Shown here piece after piece: positions 18,352-26,970 of a stretch of 45,521 nt of DNA. The notes under the pieces are model-generated. The model was not told where the DNA came from. It saw only the letters and a list, made by a program, of their open reading frames with translations, and made no database searches. The first letter of the stretch is position 1, and every line of letters begins with the position of its first letter. The stretch is taken from NCBI GenBank assembly GCA_015059015.1, contig SVBG01000012.1:1-45521 (forward strand), written 5' to 3'. Both the position numbers and the translations under genes were made by a program. The DNA comes from Erysipelotrichaceae bacterium. Its GTDB lineage: Bacteria > Bacillota_I > Bacilli_A > ML615J-28 > CAG-313.

Positions 18352-19700
18352 TATTTAATCACTTCTTTCTCTTTTCCCATAAGTGAAATATCTTGGTTAA
18401 ATTTATAAGACATTATAAATCCAATTACACAAGTAAGACTTGCAATAATAGGTAATAACCAAATACAATCAAAACGTTTTAATGCAACTAAAATAATACC
18501 TGTTGCAATTCCTGCAGCAATACCTTCAAATACACCTTGAACTGCAAAATACATTGCTGATACTGTTTTACCAGTTCTTTGATATTCAAGTTCTGCAATA
18601 TTAGATGGTACTGAATATGTAATAGAGAAAAATGCTCCAATTGAAAATGATATAAATATACCACCAAGCACTGCAACAATATGAAGTCCAAGCGAAGTTA
18701 GATTAAACGGATTAAAATAACAGAATAACAATACTAACATTCCTATTGCAAATACAGTAAGAACAAACCTATACGCAAAACCAAGTCCTCGTTTTTTCAT
18801 AAACTTATTATATGCCATAATTGTAAGTGGAACAGGTGCAAAACTCGATGCCATAACAACCGTCATATTAAGATCAGTTGATGAAAAAACTTCATTAATA
18901 CCACCTAAAAACAGCTGTAATCCAATTGTAACAACACTTATTGTAAACATCCAATAAATAAATGTTTTATTTGTGAAAGAACATTTAAACGCTTCTTTTA
19001 ATGTAATACGTTCTTGTTCTATTAAATTAATATTATTCTCTTCATCTTCATTATTAACATTTTCTTTTAACATAAAGAATGGAATTAACATAGTAAGAGA
19101 AAGTGGTAAGAAAATTAACGCAATAGTTCTAATGTTAAACTTCATTCCAATAAAGATTGGAATAAGCGCAAATCCAAGTGAGAAATAAACTACATCAAAG
19201 ATTGATTTAACATTTGATAAAAACATTACATCTTTTTCAGTTGCACAAACTTCTCTAAATGTTGCATAATAAGTTAACATTGTAAGTGTATAAAATGAAT
19301 AGAATAAACATAATATTACACCAAACCAAACTGTATTAAGAATAGTCGCAGAATCATTAAGTGGTATTAAGAATAATACAAATGTAATAATTGTAGGAAC
19401 AACACCAATTAATAATCCCATTTTACGGCGACCAAATTTACATTTAATTTTATCAATTAAATATGCGAATGGTAAATCAATAAATCCATCTAATGCTTTT
19501 GCAAAAAACGCAAGCACTGTCCAAAGAGCATAAACTACAATATCTTTATTAAGATATGTCCATTGTTCAACATTATTTTCAAATCCCCCAGTCATTAAAG
19601 CACTACATAGATAAGAGCCCATAAATAAAGATAGCATATTAATGCCAAGCCCAGCACATCCATAAAGAATTAATTGTTTTTTACTTGTAAATTTTTTCAT
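18351..19700 (-). CDS. MFS_2 (MelB/GPH-type) transporter
   Basis: This 449-aa protein has about 12 membrane helices. Its signature is in the first loop, AKALDGFIDLPFAYLIDKI then KCKFGRRKMGLLIG, matching the glycoside-pentoside-hexuronide:cation symporter family (D-x-x-x-D pair and R-R near the loop). Most bacterial members carry sugars with Na+ or H+, but the same fold includes the lysophospholipid carrier MFSD2A. Its place between fakA (12 bp gap) and a PlsC gene (1-base overlap) makes a lipid-related substrate worth testing. That last point is inference from context only; a sugar substrate is still the default by family. Confidence 0.82.
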   Translation of the reverse strand: MKKFTSKKQLILYGCAGLGINMLSLFMGSYLCSALMTGGFENNVEQWTYLNKDIVVYALWTVLAFFAKALDGFIDLPFAYLIDKIKCKFGRRKMGLLIGVVPTIITFVLFLIPLNDSATILNTVWFGVILCLFYSFYTLTMLTYYATFREVCATEKDVMFLSNVKSIFDVVYFSLGFALIPIFIGMKFNIRTIALIFLPLSLTMLIPFFMLKENVNNEDEENNINLIEQERITLKEAFKCSFTNKTFIYWMFTISVVTIGLQLFLGGINEVFSSTDLNMTVVMASSFAPVPLTIMAYNKFMKKRGLGFAYRFVLTVFAIGMLVLLFCYFNPFNLTSLGLHIVAVLGGIFISFSIGAFFSITYSVPSNIAELEYQRTGKTVSAMYFAVQGVFEGIAAGIATGIILVALKRFDCIWLLPIIASLTCVIGFIMSYKFNQDISLMGKEKEVIK

Positions 19701-19712
19701 ATTTTTCTCTTT

Positions 19713-21350
19713 CTACTCAAATGTAATTGTTAAACAATAAACTGCTTCATTTGTTTCAACACTTGCTACTTCTACATCTAAGTCTAAGTTTAAAATTAAA
19801 TCTTTAATATATTCAATATATTCATTAGTTACATTACTACCATAATATAGTGTAATAACACTATAATCATTGTTTTCTAAAATATCTTTAACTGTTTCAA
19901 CAGTTACATTATCAAGTGATGGTGCAATATTAAGAATTTTTTGATTACATAATGCAAAAAATTCGTTTTCTTTAACTTGTTTTCTACCATACTTAAAATC
20001 TTTATTTGCTTGATAAATACATAATTGATAAATTTTAGAAATTGTATCATTAACAACTTGGATTGCATTATCAATTGAATCTTCATAATCAATCATTAAT
20101 AATGATGCATAACACTCTACAATTGATCTACAGTTTAATACTGTAACTTTTGCTTTCTTATACATACTACCTGCTTTCATTGATGTTAAAATCGAATTAG
20201 AACTATTAGGAAATACTAATATTTTCTTAGCATTAACTAAACTAAATGCATCAATAAAATCTTGTGCAGATGGTGCTATATCACTTTTAATTACAACATC
20301 AGATCCTATTTCAAACAACTTTTGTTGCATAAACGAATTATTTGCAACAGATATGATTGCAAATTCAGGAACATCATTTGTTTCATTATATAAGAATTTT
20401 TTATCTTCTACTACATTACTATTATTTTGCATACTTTGCACTGTCATATTTTCAATTTTAATCTTTAAAAACTCACCATATTCTTGACAAAGATCAGTGA
20501 CTTCACCTATTTGATGAGCATGAATATGGAGTTTTACTTTATCTTTTTCTTGCGTAGTTACGATTGATTTCCCAACTTTATCTAATTTTTTATTAAAGTC
20601 TTTTAAATCAAAATCAGATAAATCAATGGTAAGTTGTAATACACCTTCTATACAATAACCATATGCGAAATTAGTATCTTTATTAAATAAGGACAAGTCA
20701 ATATATTCTTCTTGTGTAGATTCTTTTATATCTTCAATTTTTTCACCTTTTAAGTATTTCGATATTCCCTCAAAGAAATATACCATACCTGCTCCACCAG
20801 AATCAACAACGCCAGCTTTTTTTAGAATTGGTAAAAACTCAGGAGTTCTTTCAAGTGATATTTTTGCAGCACTTAAAAATATATCAAATAATTCATCAAA
20901 GTTATCTATAGGGAGTTTTTCAATAACTGCTTTTGTAGCATCTTTTAAAACAGTAAGAATCGTCCCTTCTACTGGTTTTGCTACTGATGCATATGCAAAG
21001 TTAACACCACTACCAAGCGCTAGTGCAAAACTTTTGCAATTAATTTCTGTTTTGTCTTTTAAACCCTCTGCAATTCCTTTAAAAAATTGAGATACAATTA
21101 CACCTGAATTACCACGAGCACCAAATACAGTACCAGTTGCAAAACTATTTATTACATCTGCAAGACTTGCATTTTTATTTTTAATTGCTTCATAACCATA
21201 TTTTAATGTCATCACCATATTTGTCCCAGTATCACCATCAGGAACTGGGAATACATTTAAATCATTAACAATGTTACGATGCTTATCAAGATTTTTAATT
21301 CCAATTTCAATTAAATCTATAAAGATTAAATTGTCTATTTTTAATAACAT
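19713..21350 (-). CDS. fakA: Fatty acid kinase ATP-binding subunit FakA (DhaL/YloV-like)
   Basis: This 545-aa protein has the domain order of FakA. An N-terminal DhaL kinase domain carries LNVFPVPDGDTGTNM (metal-binding Asp38 and Asp40) and GARGNSGVIVSQF. A middle domain has VDSGGAGMVYFFEG and a His motif, HIHAHQIGEV. A C-terminal domain resembles a DegV fold. FakA phosphorylates fatty acids presented by FakB to acyl-phosphates, which then enter phospholipid synthesis. The gene for a FakB homologue lies 17 bp upstream, which supports this over a dihydroxyacetone kinase role. The ribosome binding site AAGG is modest and 9 bases from the ATG. The length is close to Staphylococcus FakA (about 550 aa). 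Confidence 0.9.
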   Translation of the reverse strand: MLLKIDNLIFIDLIEIGIKNLDKHRNIVNDLNVFPVPDGDTGTNMVMTLKYGYEAIKNKNASLADVINSFATGTVFGARGNSGVIVSQFFKGIAEGLKDKTEINCKSFALALGSGVNFAYASVAKPVEGTILTVLKDATKAVIEKLPIDNFDELFDIFLSAAKISLERTPEFLPILKKAGVVDSGGAGMVYFFEGISKYLKGEKIEDIKESTQEEYIDLSLFNKDTNFAYGYCIEGVLQLTIDLSDFDLKDFNKKLDKVGKSIVTTQEKDKVKLHIHAHQIGEVTDLCQEYGEFLKIKIENMTVQSMQNNSNVVEDKKFLYNETNDVPEFAIISVANNSFMQQKLFEIGSDVVIKSDIAPSAQDFIDAFSLVNAKKILVFPNSSNSILTSMKAGSMYKKAKVTVLNCRSIVECYASLLMIDYEDSIDNAIQVVNDTISKIYQLCIYQANKDFKYGRKQVKENEFFALCNQKILNIAPSLDNVTVETVKDILENNDYSVITLYYGSNVTNEYIEYIKDLILNLDLDVEVASVETNEAVYCLTITFE

Positions 21351-21367
21351 ATATATAACCTTACTTT

Positions 21368-22303
21368 TTATGCGATTTTTTCAATTGCGCTAGCTAAAGT
21401 TTCCTTTTCAAATTGTAAATCGCTTGTAACAGGATTTCCAAGGAAATAAGCACAAATCATACCTGGTCCTATATTTGTTCCACATCCACTAAATACATCA
21501 CTTACAAATACTTTTTTAAAGTTACATGATGCTTCAAATTTTTCTTTTAATAAATTAGCATAATTATCCCTATCACTATGCATAATTAACAAATATTGAT
21601 TTTCTAAATCAACAGCTAAAGATTTAACATATTCTACTGTTGCATCCATTGCTTTTTTAATTCCTTTTACTTTAGCAAGAACTGTTACATAACCATCAGT
21701 ATTAGAATCACCCATCGGTTTAATGCCCGCAAAGTTCCCCATAATTGCTTTACCTTTGGAAATTTGTCCACGACGTGCTACAAATGTTAAATCATCAATA
21801 GGCCCCATTTGATGAACCTTTGATTTAGTTTCTTCTAAATAATTAATAACTTCTTCAAATGATTTTCCTTCTTTTTGAAGTTCTAATGCATAACATACTA
21901 AAAGGCCAAATGATCCTGACATTCTAGTAGTATCTAAACAATAAATTTCTGCATCATTAATTTCTTCTTTAACACGTTTAGCTGCAAGGCTTGCAATACT
22001 AAATGTACCACTAATTTTAGAAGAAATAGACATACTTATAACTTTATATCCAAGTTCAACATACTTTTTAAATGTTTGATAATAATCTTCAGGTGTTCCA
22101 GCAGCACTACTTACTTGATTTTTCTTATTACTAAGTGTTTTATAAAATTCATCTTTAGAAATATTTTCCCAATCAAGTCTTGTCTTAATACTATTTCCAT
22201 TAATTTGAACATAACCCATTATGTAATCTTCAAGTCCAAAATAATCTCTTAACTCTTTAGATAAATCACATGTTACATCAGGAAGAATTATATATTTACT
22301 CAT
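21368..22303 (-). CDS. fakB: Fatty-acid-binding protein FakB (DegV family)
   Basis: This is a 311-aa DegV-family protein, which binds a fatty acid and presents it to FakA. The N-terminus MSKYIILPDVTCDL is typical. The pocket motifs SSAAGTPEDYY and SMSISSKISGTFS are present, as is the loop DDLTFVARRGQISKGKA. I start at 22303, where GAGGT is 7 bases upstream; an in-frame ATG at 22399 would add 32 residues unlike any DegV protein and would place the start upstream of the promoter. First gene of the operon with fakA, transporter, acyltransferase and hydrolase. It is longer than the usual 280-290 aa. The fatty-acid preference cannot be read from the sequence. Confidence 0.88.
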   Translation of the reverse strand: MSKYIILPDVTCDLSKELRDYFGLEDYIMGYVQINGNSIKTRLDWENISKDEFYKTLSNKKNQVSSAAGTPEDYYQTFKKYVELGYKVISMSISSKISGTFSIASLAAKRVKEEINDAEIYCLDTTRMSGSFGLLVCYALELQKEGKSFEEVINYLEETKSKVHQMGPIDDLTFVARRGQISKGKAIMGNFAGIKPMGDSNTDGYVTVLAKVKGIKKAMDATVEYVKSLAVDLENQYLLIMHSDRDNYANLLKEKFEASCNFKKVFVSDVFSGCGTNIGPGMICAYFLGNPVTSDLQFEKETLASAIEKIA

Positions 22304-22326
22304 ACTTTTTACCTCATTTTTAAAAA

Positions 22327-22350
22327 ATAAAATTATATATATAATTTTAT
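22327..22350. repeat. 24-bp perfect palindrome overlapping the fakB promoter
   Basis: The halves ATAAAATTATAT and ATATAATTTTAT form a perfect palindrome covering the -10 box region and the first transcribed bases of fakB. It could be an operator for a lipid-responsive repressor or an RNA hairpin in the leader. It does not match the FapR or FabT consensus as I know them. Confidence 0.45.
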
Positions 22351-22372
22351 CATATTTTGTCGTAAAAGTAAA
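22344..22372 (-). promoter_or_regulatory. Promoter of the fakB-fakA operon
   Basis: TTTACT (22372..22367), 17 bp, then TAAAAT (22349..22344) preceded by TGA, which makes an extended -10. The start point would be near 22337, about 35 nt before the ATG, inside the palindrome. Confidence 0.5.
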
Positions 22373-22421
22373 GTAATATTCAATACTTATATTTTCCATT
22401 ATCTTTATATTCTATATATAT

Positions 22422-22449
22422 AAAAGACTTCATTAAAAATGAAGCCTTT
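22422..22449 (-). terminator. Intrinsic terminator after azlD
   Basis: On the minus strand AAAGGCTTCAT and ATGAAGTCTTT pair around loop TTTTA with one G-U pair, followed by a short T-run. It lies 5 bp after the azlD stop codon and separates azlCD from the fak operon. Confidence 0.72.
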
Positions 22450-22453
22450 ATTT

Positions 22454-22768
22454 TTAAAATATTAAAATAATTTCTACAATTAATGCCCCTAAACATGCAG
22501 CAACTGCAACAAGTGTTAAATTACTTTTCTTTATTGCAACTATTAATGCAACACTTAGTCCTGCAATTGCAGAATAAATAGATCCTGTAACATATAATGC
22601 AGAAGGAAGTGTCATCGCAGCAAGAACAGTATATGGAATATAAAATAAAAATGATTTTATATATTTATTTGTTACCTTCTTTGTAATAAGAGAAAACGGA
22701 ATAGCTCTTATTAAATAAGTAGATAATGCTACAATTAGTAAATATATGAAAAATAAATTATTATCCAT
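22454..22768 (-). CDS. azlD: Branched-chain amino acid exporter small subunit AzlD
   Basis: This 104-aa protein is nearly all membrane helix, with the conserved LSTYLIRAIPF motif near the N-terminus. It works with AzlC to export branched-chain amino acids or their analogues. I take the start at 22768 (MDNNLFFIYLL), which overlaps the end of azlC by 8 bp, instead of 22810, because the shorter form matches the AzlD length (about 105-110 aa) and AAGGAT lies upstream. In a bacterium that digests protein, export of surplus branched-chain amino acids would make sense; that link is inference. Confidence 0.86.
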   Translation of the reverse strand: MDNNLFFIYLLIVALSTYLIRAIPFSLITKKVTNKYIKSFLFYIPYTVLAAMTLPSALYVTGSIYSAIAGLSVALIVAIKKSNLTLVAVAACLGALIVEIILIF

Positions 22769-23459
22769 TATTATCACAATCCTTAATTGGGAATAATAAC
22801 GCACAAACAAGCGCTGCTAGAATAGCACTAAGACTTATTGCAATACCTGAAGGAACTAAATTCAAAATTGGTACAAAGAAGAAAAGAATACTAAGTATGC
22901 TCGCTATAATAACAGCAATTAAAACTTTATTATTTTCTTTTGCAACGGGAGTTATTATCGCAATAAACATCCCGTATATCGCAAGACATAAAGCATTCAT
23001 TATAAACAAAGGAACAACTGTCCCAACTAAAGTACCAAGTAGTGTTCCTAGCGCCCATCCAAAATAAGGCAAAGTACTAAGTCCTAATAAATATATTCTA
23101 GATACTTCTTTTTTCGTTGACGCAATACCAAATATTTCATCAGTAATAAAAAAAGCTAATAACCACTTCCAAATACCATTAAACTTAGAATCTCTTTTTT
23201 GTGAAAGAACAATTCCCATAAAAGCATATCTAACATTAATAGTAAATTGAGTAACAAACATTTCAAAATATCTTCCTGGATCCACCATTATTCTAACTGC
23301 CGCAAGTTGCCCTGCAGATGTAAGTGTTAACATTGATATTAAAAGTGCCTGCCAAGCGCTTAGTCCAAGTGAAATAGCCATAATACCGAATGTAAAAGAA
23401 ACTGATAAATATCCAAGTCCAATAGGAATTCCATCTTTTAGTCCAGTCTTATAATTCAT
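22761..23459 (-). CDS. azlC: Branched-chain amino acid exporter large subunit AzlC
   Basis: This 232-aa membrane protein of the AzlC/YgaZ family starts GLKDGIPIGLGYLSVSFTFG and has the repeated LTSAGQLAAVRIM and NVRYAFMGIVLSQK motifs. With AzlD it forms the branched-chain amino acid exporter. GGAGGA is 10 bases upstream of the ATG, and a good promoter lies just before that. The two azl genes form an independent two-gene unit with their own terminator. Confidence 0.92.
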   Translation of the reverse strand: MNYKTGLKDGIPIGLGYLSVSFTFGIMAISLGLSAWQALLISMLTLTSAGQLAAVRIMVDPGRYFEMFVTQFTINVRYAFMGIVLSQKRDSKFNGIWKWLLAFFITDEIFGIASTKKEVSRIYLLGLSTLPYFGWALGTLLGTLVGTVVPLFIMNALCLAIYGMFIAIITPVAKENNKVLIAVIIASILSILFFFVPILNLVPSGIAISLSAILAALVCALLFPIKDCDNNG

Positions 23460-23483
23460 GATACTAAAGTCCTCCGTATATAT

Positions 23484-23512
23484 AGTATAACATATTATCT
23501 AGAAGAATTCAA
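23484..23512 (-). promoter_or_regulatory. Sigma-A promoter of azlCD
   Basis: TTGAAT (23512..23507) and TATACT (23489..23484) are 17 bp apart, with TGT directly before the -10 (extended -10). The ATG at 23459 follows after a leader of about 20 nt containing GGAGGA. Confidence 0.75.
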
Positions 23513-23628
23513 AATTAATTCACTAAAACACCATTTAGATTTTAAAGTATTACAAATTTACTATTTTTATAAGTAAAATATGGAAAATGCAACAAGTAAC
23601 ACTATCGTTTCTTAATAGAGCTAATATT

Positions 23629-23941
23629 TCAATTCAAATCAACAAATTCAAAAAAGAATGAAAATAGACTTTTAGGTCGTAGAGTCTGCTGATAAATTAA
23701 TGCTTTTATTTATAGTTTAATTTAAAAAATAAAAAAATAAAAAGTGAATCTTTATCGGATACTAAGTATTTTTTAAATTAACTCCTCTTTAATACTTTGT
23801 CAAATGTATATCCAGGATCATTATAATTAATAATTATAGATAAATCTAATGGAAAAAATTAATTGAATTAGTGTACAATAGTTATTTTATGGATTACTAT
23901 TGTTTGTTTCTGTTGTAGTGTTTAGTAAGTTTTCCATACAT
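23629..23941 (-). pseudogene. Remnant of a transposase N-terminus (IS1182-like, tentative)
   Basis: Reading the minus strand, pieces of one protein can be followed through stops and frameshifts: MENLLNTTTETNNSNP, then PLDLSIIINYNDPGYTFDKV and LKRS, a stop, then FKKYLVSDKDS, and further on KALIYQQTLRPKSL. The order of a PLDL motif, a NDP-x-x-T-F motif, and a KKYL-x-S-x-K-x-S motif resembles the start of DDE transposases of the IS1182/DUF772 type. There is no intact frame longer than about 30 codons. It begins just after an extended -10 sequence in the adjoining repeat. The family call is from memory of the pattern and should be treated as tentative. Confidence 0.42.
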
Positions 23942-23943
23942 AT

Positions 23944-23974
23944 ATTATACCAAAAAAAGGGTAAAAATTCCATT
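23944..23974 (-). repeat. Direct repeat copy 1 (terminator arm plus extended -10)
   Basis: A stretch of 31 bases that recurs at 28289-28318 with a single A insertion. On the minus strand it reads as the 3' arm of a terminator (GGAATTTTTACCC), a T-run, and then TGGTATAAT, a perfect extended -10 box. The transposase remnant begins directly after this copy. Confidence 0.7.
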
Positions 23975-23996
23975 GAGCGGAATTCTTACCCTTTTT
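23952..23996 (-). terminator. Intrinsic terminator downstream of the metalloprotease gene
   Basis: On the minus strand GGGTAAGAATTCC pairs with GGAATTTTTACCC (one G-U pair) around a 7-base loop, followed by seven T. On the plus strand the same position would be an A-C mismatch, so it is built for minus-strand RNA. It lies about 215 bp after the stop at 24211. Confidence 0.8.
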
Positions 23997-24210
23997 GTAT
24001 TTTTTACAGTCTTTTAACTATAATATAATCAGACAAAAGTACAAAACTGAGTGTGTCAATTTACAAGAAGTCGAAATAACAATTTGTTACATTGTCCTTA
24101 TCCTGCCTTAAATGTGCGACTATGTAGAACATTTCTAACTTTACTAATTAATTCTAAACTAATAAATGAAAGTACACTTTTTATAAAAAGGTTAATAATA
24201 TAATCAACTA

Positions 24211-26970
24211 TTAATTTGTTACAGTCAAATTAATTCTTACTCCATAATTATCATTATAAATATAGTTATATCCTTCTATTACAACACTACCTATTCCTGT
24301 AATTGTTACATTACCCCATGCATCAATACTAACACTAGTAATTGTTGATGACTTAGATACTACACGCCATGAGTAATATTGTGCCATTGGATATAGTGAG
24401 TTTTGAACATCTAAGCCTAGTTGATATTCACCATTACTTAATTTATGAGTATCACTAAATTCACTATAAACTACTTCAGAATAAGTTTTAGTATCATGAA
24501 CTACTGTAAATTGTTTTACAAATACAATTGATGGATTGTCTTTATTAACTGCCATAATTTTAACAGTTCCAACTGACTTTCCAAATACTGTTCCATGTTG
24601 TGATACAGTTGCGATACTATCATTACTTGAATACCAATAATAGTCTTCTCTTGAATATTGATCTACATAATGATAATCAATATAAATTACTCTTGTAAAA
24701 CCAATTACGATATTTGTTCCTCTATAACTTCTATCATTTGGCAATAAAGCCTTTTCATATATATTTACTTGACTTCCACCATCAGTAACAGCATCAGGGT
24801 CAGGTATCAAAACACTTCCACCATATTGAGTTACTAGTCTATTAAATGTCACATCAAATGCAGCATTATCATCTTTATTAAAATATGATATAAAATATGT
24901 GCCTTCAGTAAGATTTAATGTATAAGTAAAGGAATCATTTGTTCCATCCATTAATTGTGAAATTAAAGTTTCAATTGTATATTTTTGTGTTGTGCTATTA
25001 TAATTAAGTTTGCTTAAAACAAATAATATATCATTGCTTTGAGTGCCACTATATGAATAATCAATTGTAAATTTGCCTGCTTGTTTTAAATTAACCTTTT
25101 TAGTATAATCACCCTTTGTAGTTTCAGAATCAAGTATTTCCATGGTAGAATTTATTGTTTCAGATTTTGCAAATAAATCAATTGTTTCATATTCAACTGG
25201 TTCAATATTTAATGTTAAAGATTTAAGGCCGTCAGTATCAATGTCTATATATACATAGAAGTATCCTGTCGCATTTAAGTATGCTACAAAGGTATTTTCA
25301 TTATAACCACTTATTGCTTGATTTGAATATCCTGTTAATGAATACTTATCCATAACATCTTCATTCATATGATCTTTAATCATTATAGAACTATATGGAT
25401 ATGTTACTGTGGTTCCATCAGTTTTAACTCCAGTTAATGTAAATCTATAGAATCCTACTCCTCTACTATTTATATAATAGTAATAATTAGTTGGATATAT
25501 TCCATCGTTATAATTATGAGTATTCAACAATACGTCATTATCACCAACTCCTATATATGCTGTTGTTCTTGATACAATTTTTATCGATGTTAAATTTGTA
25601 GATGAACTACTATTCTTTATTTCTAAATAGTATGTTCCCACTTGAAGTTGATTAATAATATGTTCTATTGAATTAGAATCATTCAAATCAGCAATTAATA
25701 TCTCATTAAAGTTTTCATCAAATAATTTTATATCAACACCATAAGTACCATCTACCATAAATTCATAATATTTATTATAATTAGAATTAATCTTATAATA
25801 TTTAGTTTCATTGCTACTTAAATTTACTGTTTTATTGATGGTAGAAGAATAATTACTTAAACTATATTCTTCACTAATTTCAATAGTCTCAATATGTCTA
25901 CAATTTTGACATTTAAAGAAATTTCGTTCACCATCAGTTGCAACCAATAACATATTAGAAATCGTTCCTTCATGATGTTTACAAGCCCAGTATATATTAA
26001 CATGTTGCCCTTGATAAGTTATATCATTTGAATCCATATCAATATCGTATAAAACTCCATTACATTGTGCACAAATTAAATCAATCGTACCATCATTATT
26101 AGTTCTTTTCATCCAAATATGATCTGCATCTGTATGAAATTCTCTTATGATTGATATACCAGCAATATCTTTATAAGTAACATTATCTTGTCTATCTTCC
26201 AATACACCATATCCCATAAGTATCTCATTATGATGTTCGCCATGAGTTATACGTTTAGTGCAACATGCATCAACATCATCTAATCCTAATATATGTCCGA
26301 CTTCATGCATACCTGTTCTTTCCCTCACTACTTTTAGTTGCTCGTCAGTTACTAACTTATTTGTATCATCTCTATAAAAATATTTGATATTAACATTCAT
26401 GTAAAAATCACTAATATGTCTATGAGTAATATTTGTAATATTGGTTGTAATACTTTCGCCATCATGCATATTACCAGTTGATGCTATAGGTGCTGTAAAA
26501 TAATGTTCTAAAGGGTAAATGGATAAATTATGATCATCTTCTGTCCCTTCTTCAATATTAATTAATTTATTTGCAATTCTATTACCATTATTATCATAAC
26601 TATAATAATACACATCATTCCATTTCATCATACTCTCAACATAAGCTGCTTTAATTTCATTCGCCAATTCCTCATCAATATCAGTTGTCCAAGTATATCC
26701 GCTTCCATTAAGAGCAGCATCTTCAAAAAAATACTTTATGGTTGAAATATCTTGTCCAATATGATAATAATCAAAAATTGGGCCTCTAGAATAATTAGTT
26801 TCACATAAATAATACCAAACTTTATCTTCTCCATCAGTAGTACCTTCTGGCAAACACTCATCATATTTTACAGTTAATAAAGTGGAGTGTGCACTTACGT
26901 CTAATGAATTTATAATAATCAAAAAATTTGTTAACAAAAATATAAATGTAAATATAATAATTTTTTTCAT
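24211..26970 (-). CDS. Secreted metzincin-type metalloprotease with PPC and Ig-like domains
   Basis: This 919-aa protein has a Sec signal peptide (about 1-27, ending DVSAHS, no lipobox). The zinc site is HEVGHILGLDD: His222, Glu223, His226, Asp232 as third ligand, followed by a Met-turn (LMGYG, Met252). An Asp third ligand is seen in snapalysin-like metzincins. Residues about 300-357 carry CxxC pairs (Cys300/303, Cys354/357) and Cys330, perhaps a small zinc or disulphide domain. Two or more PPC-type beta domains follow from about 380, and a BIG2 Ig-like domain (YWYSSNDSIATV) lies near the C-terminus. It overlaps the upstream lipoprotein by one base (TAATG), with GAGGTG as ribosome binding site. 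The role is probably digestion of proteins outside the cell, released rather than anchored. Confidence 0.82.
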   Translation of the reverse strand: MKKIIIFTFIFLLTNFLIIINSLDVSAHSTLLTVKYDECLPEGTTDGEDKVWYYLCETNYSRGPIFDYYHIGQDISTIKYFFEDAALNGSGYTWTTDIDEELANEIKAAYVESMMKWNDVYYYSYDNNGNRIANKLINIEEGTEDDHNLSIYPLEHYFTAPIASTGNMHDGESITTNITNITHRHISDFYMNVNIKYFYRDDTNKLVTDEQLKVVRERTGMHEVGHILGLDDVDACCTKRITHGEHHNEILMGYGVLEDRQDNVTYKDIAGISIIREFHTDADHIWMKRTNNDGTIDLICAQCNGVLYDIDMDSNDITYQGQHVNIYWACKHHEGTISNMLLVATDGERNFFKCQNCRHIETIEISEEYSLSNYSSTINKTVNLSSNETKYYKINSNYNKYYEFMVDGTYGVDIKLFDENFNEILIADLNDSNSIEHIINQLQVGTYYLEIKNSSSSTNLTSIKIVSRTTAYIGVGDNDVLLNTHNYNDGIYPTNYYYYINSRGVGFYRFTLTGVKTDGTTVTYPYSSIMIKDHMNEDVMDKYSLTGYSNQAISGYNENTFVAYLNATGYFYVYIDIDTDGLKSLTLNIEPVEYETIDLFAKSETINSTMEILDSETTKGDYTKKVNLKQAGKFTIDYSYSGTQSNDILFVLSKLNYNSTTQKYTIETLISQLMDGTNDSFTYTLNLTEGTYFISYFNKDDNAAFDVTFNRLVTQYGGSVLIPDPDAVTDGGSQVNIYEKALLPNDRSYRGTNIVIGFTRVIYIDYHYVDQYSREDYYWYSSNDSIATVSQHGTVFGKSVGTVKIMAVNKDNPSIVFVKQFTVVHDTKTYSEVVYSEFSDTHKLSNGEYQLGLDVQNSLYPMAQYYSWRVVSKSSTITSVSIDAWGNVTITGIGSVVIEGYNYIYNDNYGVRINLTVTN

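Larger units (their letters stand above)
23460..24210. other. 751-bp gap without an intact gene
   Basis: This stretch holds the azlC promoter, a decayed transposase start (23629-23941), a terminator/promoter repeat (23944-23996) and about 200 bp after the metalloprotease stop. In that last part I see only short open frames without start codons and a 13-bp inverted repeat, TAACAATTTGTTA, at 24077-24089. Its content fits an old insertion-sequence scar. Confidence 0.6.

Noticed and set aside
23641-23700. Possible RNA hairpin around AGACT...AGTCT
   Set aside because: Only five pairs with a long loop and no T-run; it also lies within the decayed transposase.
24001-24210. Minus-strand open frame ending KVRNVLHSRTFKAG after the metalloprotease stop
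   Set aside because: No start codon or ribosome binding site is in frame and I recognise no family; in AT-rich DNA this could be chance or an old gene end.
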